This document shows positions 14,382 to 15,732 of a stretch of 15,732 bases of DNA, piece by piece. The stretch spans positions 1-15,732 of the forward strand of contig DATGHS010000040.1 in assembly GCA_035307785.1 (NCBI GenBank), written 5' to 3'. This DNA is from DATGHS01 sp035307785. GTDB lineage: Bacteria; Planctomycetota; Planctomycetia; Gemmatales; Gemmataceae. Made by a program: the position numbers and the translations under genes. The notes beneath the pieces were generated by a model that was not told the DNA's origin, ran no database searches, and worked only from the letters and a program-made list of their open reading frames with translations. Every line of letters begins with the position of its first letter. Position 1 is the stretch's first letter.

Positions 14382-14424
14382 CGGTTTGTTAACAGACGCC
14401 ACCGTGAAAAATGTAGCCGGTTTC

Positions 14425-14428
14425 GAGG
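14425..14428 (+). promoter_or_regulatory. Ribosome binding site that decides the TTG start of the synthase
   Basis: GAGG is eight bases before TTG at 14437. No in-frame ATG occurs nearby. The alternative GTG at 14404 has no purine-rich site upstream. Confidence 0.6.
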
Positions 14429-14436
14429 ATCTCATT

Positions 14437-15732
14437 TTGAGCGATTCTGCGACTCCTCTCGCCATCATCGGCATCGGCTGCCTGTTCCCGAAAGCGGACA
14501 GCGTCGGCGGGTATTGGGCCAACCTCAAGAATGGCGTTGATGCCATCACCGAGATTCCGCCGACGCACTGGCGGCCGGAGGATTACTTCGATGCCGATCC
14601 GAAGAAGCCTGATTTCACGTACGCCAAGCGCGGCGGCTTCCTCGATCCATACCCATTTCCGCCGGGCGATTTCGGCATCGCGCCGAATGACCTGGAAGCA
14701 ACCGACACCTCGCAGCTTTTGGGTTTGGTTGCTGCTCGGATGGCGTTGGAAGACGCGGGATACGATCCTGCCAATCCGAAATCCGAAATCCGAAATCCGA
14801 AATCTCGCATCAGCGTCATCCTCGGCGTCACCGGCACCCTCGAAGCCGTCGTTCCCCTAGGCGCCCGGCTAGGCCATCCAAACTGGCGGCGGGCGATGAA
14901 AGAAGCTGGCATTCCCGAAGCGCAGATCGAAGAGGCGGTGCAGCGGATTTCCGATTCGTATGTGAACTGGCAGGAGCAATCGTTTCCGGGCTTGCTCGGC
15001 AACGTGGTGGCAGGGCGAATTGCCAACCGGCTCGATTTGCAGGGCACCAATTGCGTGGTCGATGCCGCGTGCGCCAGTTCGCTGAGTGCCATTCACCTGG
15101 CCGGGATGGAACTTGCGACTGGCCGGGCCGATGTCGTGGTCACCGGCGGCGTGGACACGTTCAACGACATCTTCATGTTTATGTGCTTCAGCAAGACGCC
15201 GGCGCTGTCGCCCACCGGCGACGCCCGGCCCTTCTCGGCCAAGGCGGACGGCACCATCCTCGGCGAAGGCGTCGGCATTGTCGTACTGAAGCGGCTGGCC
15301 GATGCCGAGCGCGACGGCGACCGGATTTACGCCGTCATCCACGGCATGGGGACGAGCAGCGACGGCAAAGGGAACGCGATCTATGCCCCTTCGGCCGAGG
15401 GCCAAAAGCGGGCACTGCGCGATGCTTATCACAATGCTGGCATCACGCCCGATACGATTGAACTGGTTGAAGGCCACGGCACCGGCACCAAAGTCGGCGA
15501 CGCGACGGAGATTCAAGCGCTCACCGAAGTGTTCCAGGAATATCGCTCGAAGCGAAAGTCGGCGCAGCCGTGGTGCGCTCTCGGTTCGGTGAAATCGCAG
15601 ATCGGCCACACTAAAGCTGCCGCCGGAGCGGCAGGGCTTATCAAAGCAGCACTGGCGCTCTACCACAAGGTCCTGCCGCCGACCATCAAAGTCGAGAGTC
15701 CGGCTGAAGCTGCGAACGGCGGGAACTCGCCG
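14437..15732 (+). CDS. Polyketide/PUFA synthase, ketosynthase domain, 3' partial (PfaA-like)
   Basis: The first 432 codons of a large modular synthase that runs off the right edge. The visible part is a complete-looking condensing region of a beta-ketoacyl synthase: PLAIIGIGCLFPKA at the N-terminus, active-site Cys212 in DAACASS, His347 in VEGHGTGT and His391 in SQIGHTKAAAG, the intact Cys-His-His triad that catalyses decarboxylative Claisen condensation. ALSPTGDARPFSAKADG is a typical KS motif. The start is TTG at 14437 with GAGG eight bases before it; GTG at 14404 would add 11 residues. The PfaD-like gene upstream makes a PfaA-type iterative synthase likely, but acyltransferase, ACP and other domains lie outside. 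A heptanucleotide repeat inserts NPKSEIRNPKS in a surface loop after EDAGYDPA. Confidence 0.92.
   Translation, partial: MSDSATPLAIIGIGCLFPKADSVGGYWANLKNGVDAITEIPPTHWRPEDYFDADPKKPDFTYAKRGGFLDPYPFPPGDFGIAPNDLEATDTSQLLGLVAARMALEDAGYDPANPKSEIRNPKSRISVILGVTGTLEAVVPLGARLGHPNWRRAMKEAGIPEAQIEEAVQRISDSYVNWQEQSFPGLLGNVVAGRIANRLDLQGTNCVVDAACASSLSAIHLAGMELATGRADVVVTGGVDTFNDIFMFMCFSKTPALSPTGDARPFSAKADGTILGEGVGIVVLKRLADAERDGDRIYAVIHGMGTSSDGKGNAIYAPSAEGQKRALRDAYHNAGITPDTIELVEGHGTGTKVGDATEIQALTEVFQEYRSKRKSAQPWCALGSVKSQIGHTKAAAGAAGLIKAALALYHKVLPPTIKVESPAEAANGGNSP
14773..14805 (+). repeat. Heptanucleotide tandem repeat (AATCCGA) in the ketosynthase coding sequence
   Basis: Four perfect copies of the 7-base unit AATCCGA are followed by AATCT. 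Three units equal 21 bases, so the protein reads NPKSEIR and then NPKS. It sits in the variable loop between LEDAGY and VILGVTG of the ketosynthase. A gain or loss of one unit would shift the reading frame; three units would not. Confidence 0.9.

Noticed and set aside
14117..14392. Alternative frame overlapping the small membrane gene
   Set aside because: It has a less hydrophobic, domain-free product and no ribosome site comparable to GGAAG before 14049.
14869..15666. 265-codon - strand frame under the ketosynthase
   Set aside because: It is antisense to the conserved catalytic motifs and has no recognisable product.

Overview
The window looks like a chromosomal segment from a planctomycete, possibly Pirellulales-like (order uncertain). 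The pointers are a large Ser/Thr kinase with an N-terminal HxxxCxxC motif, one membrane span and C-terminal leucine-rich repeats, sitting directly downstream of an ECF sigma factor; a PfaD/polyketide-synthase locus of the type found in planctomycetes; and many short palindromic repeats in a moderately GC-rich background. No tRNA, rRNA, CRISPR array, transposase or replication origin is visible.

Left third (1-6999, + strand): a phosphorelay cluster. It begins inside a giant hybrid histidine kinase that is cut by the left edge. Its visible N-terminal part is seven exactly in-register 276-bp (92-residue) HAMP repeats plus a terminal half repeat. A GAF domain, a coiled coil, a HisKA/HATPase core and three receiver domains follow. 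A 143-bp gap filled with C/G-rich palindromes and a G-quadruplex motif separates it from a second kinase (REC-PAS-HisKA-HATPase). That kinase overlaps by 4 bp an AmiR/NasR-type response regulator with an RNA-binding ANTAR domain. The inferred flow is: signal to HAMP-array kinase and second kinase, then phospho-ANTAR, then transcription antitermination at unknown RNA targets.

Middle (7078-11274, - strand): an ECF sigma factor gene followed by a 1151-aa kinase gene with two leucine-rich-repeat arrays, converging on the phosphorelay cluster across a palindromic terminator-like hairpin. Kinase and sigma probably form one signalling unit: extracytoplasmic LRR sensor, cytoplasmic kinase plus possible zinc-binding anti-sigma-like N-terminus, and sigma factor as output. 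The region carries several REP-like inverted repeats: two inside the coding sequence of the kinase linker, a doublet between sigma and kinase, and one in the divergent region upstream of sigma.

Right third (11457-15732, + strand): a TVP38/DedA-type membrane protein, then a PfaD-like FMN enoyl reductase, a small predicted three-helix membrane protein and the start of a large polyketide/polyunsaturated-fatty-acid synthase whose ketosynthase domain is intact as far as it can be seen. The synthase gene appears to start at TTG and contains a heptanucleotide tandem repeat within the ketosynthase coding sequence; it runs off the right edge. PfaD and the synthase probably make a secondary lipid or polyketide together.
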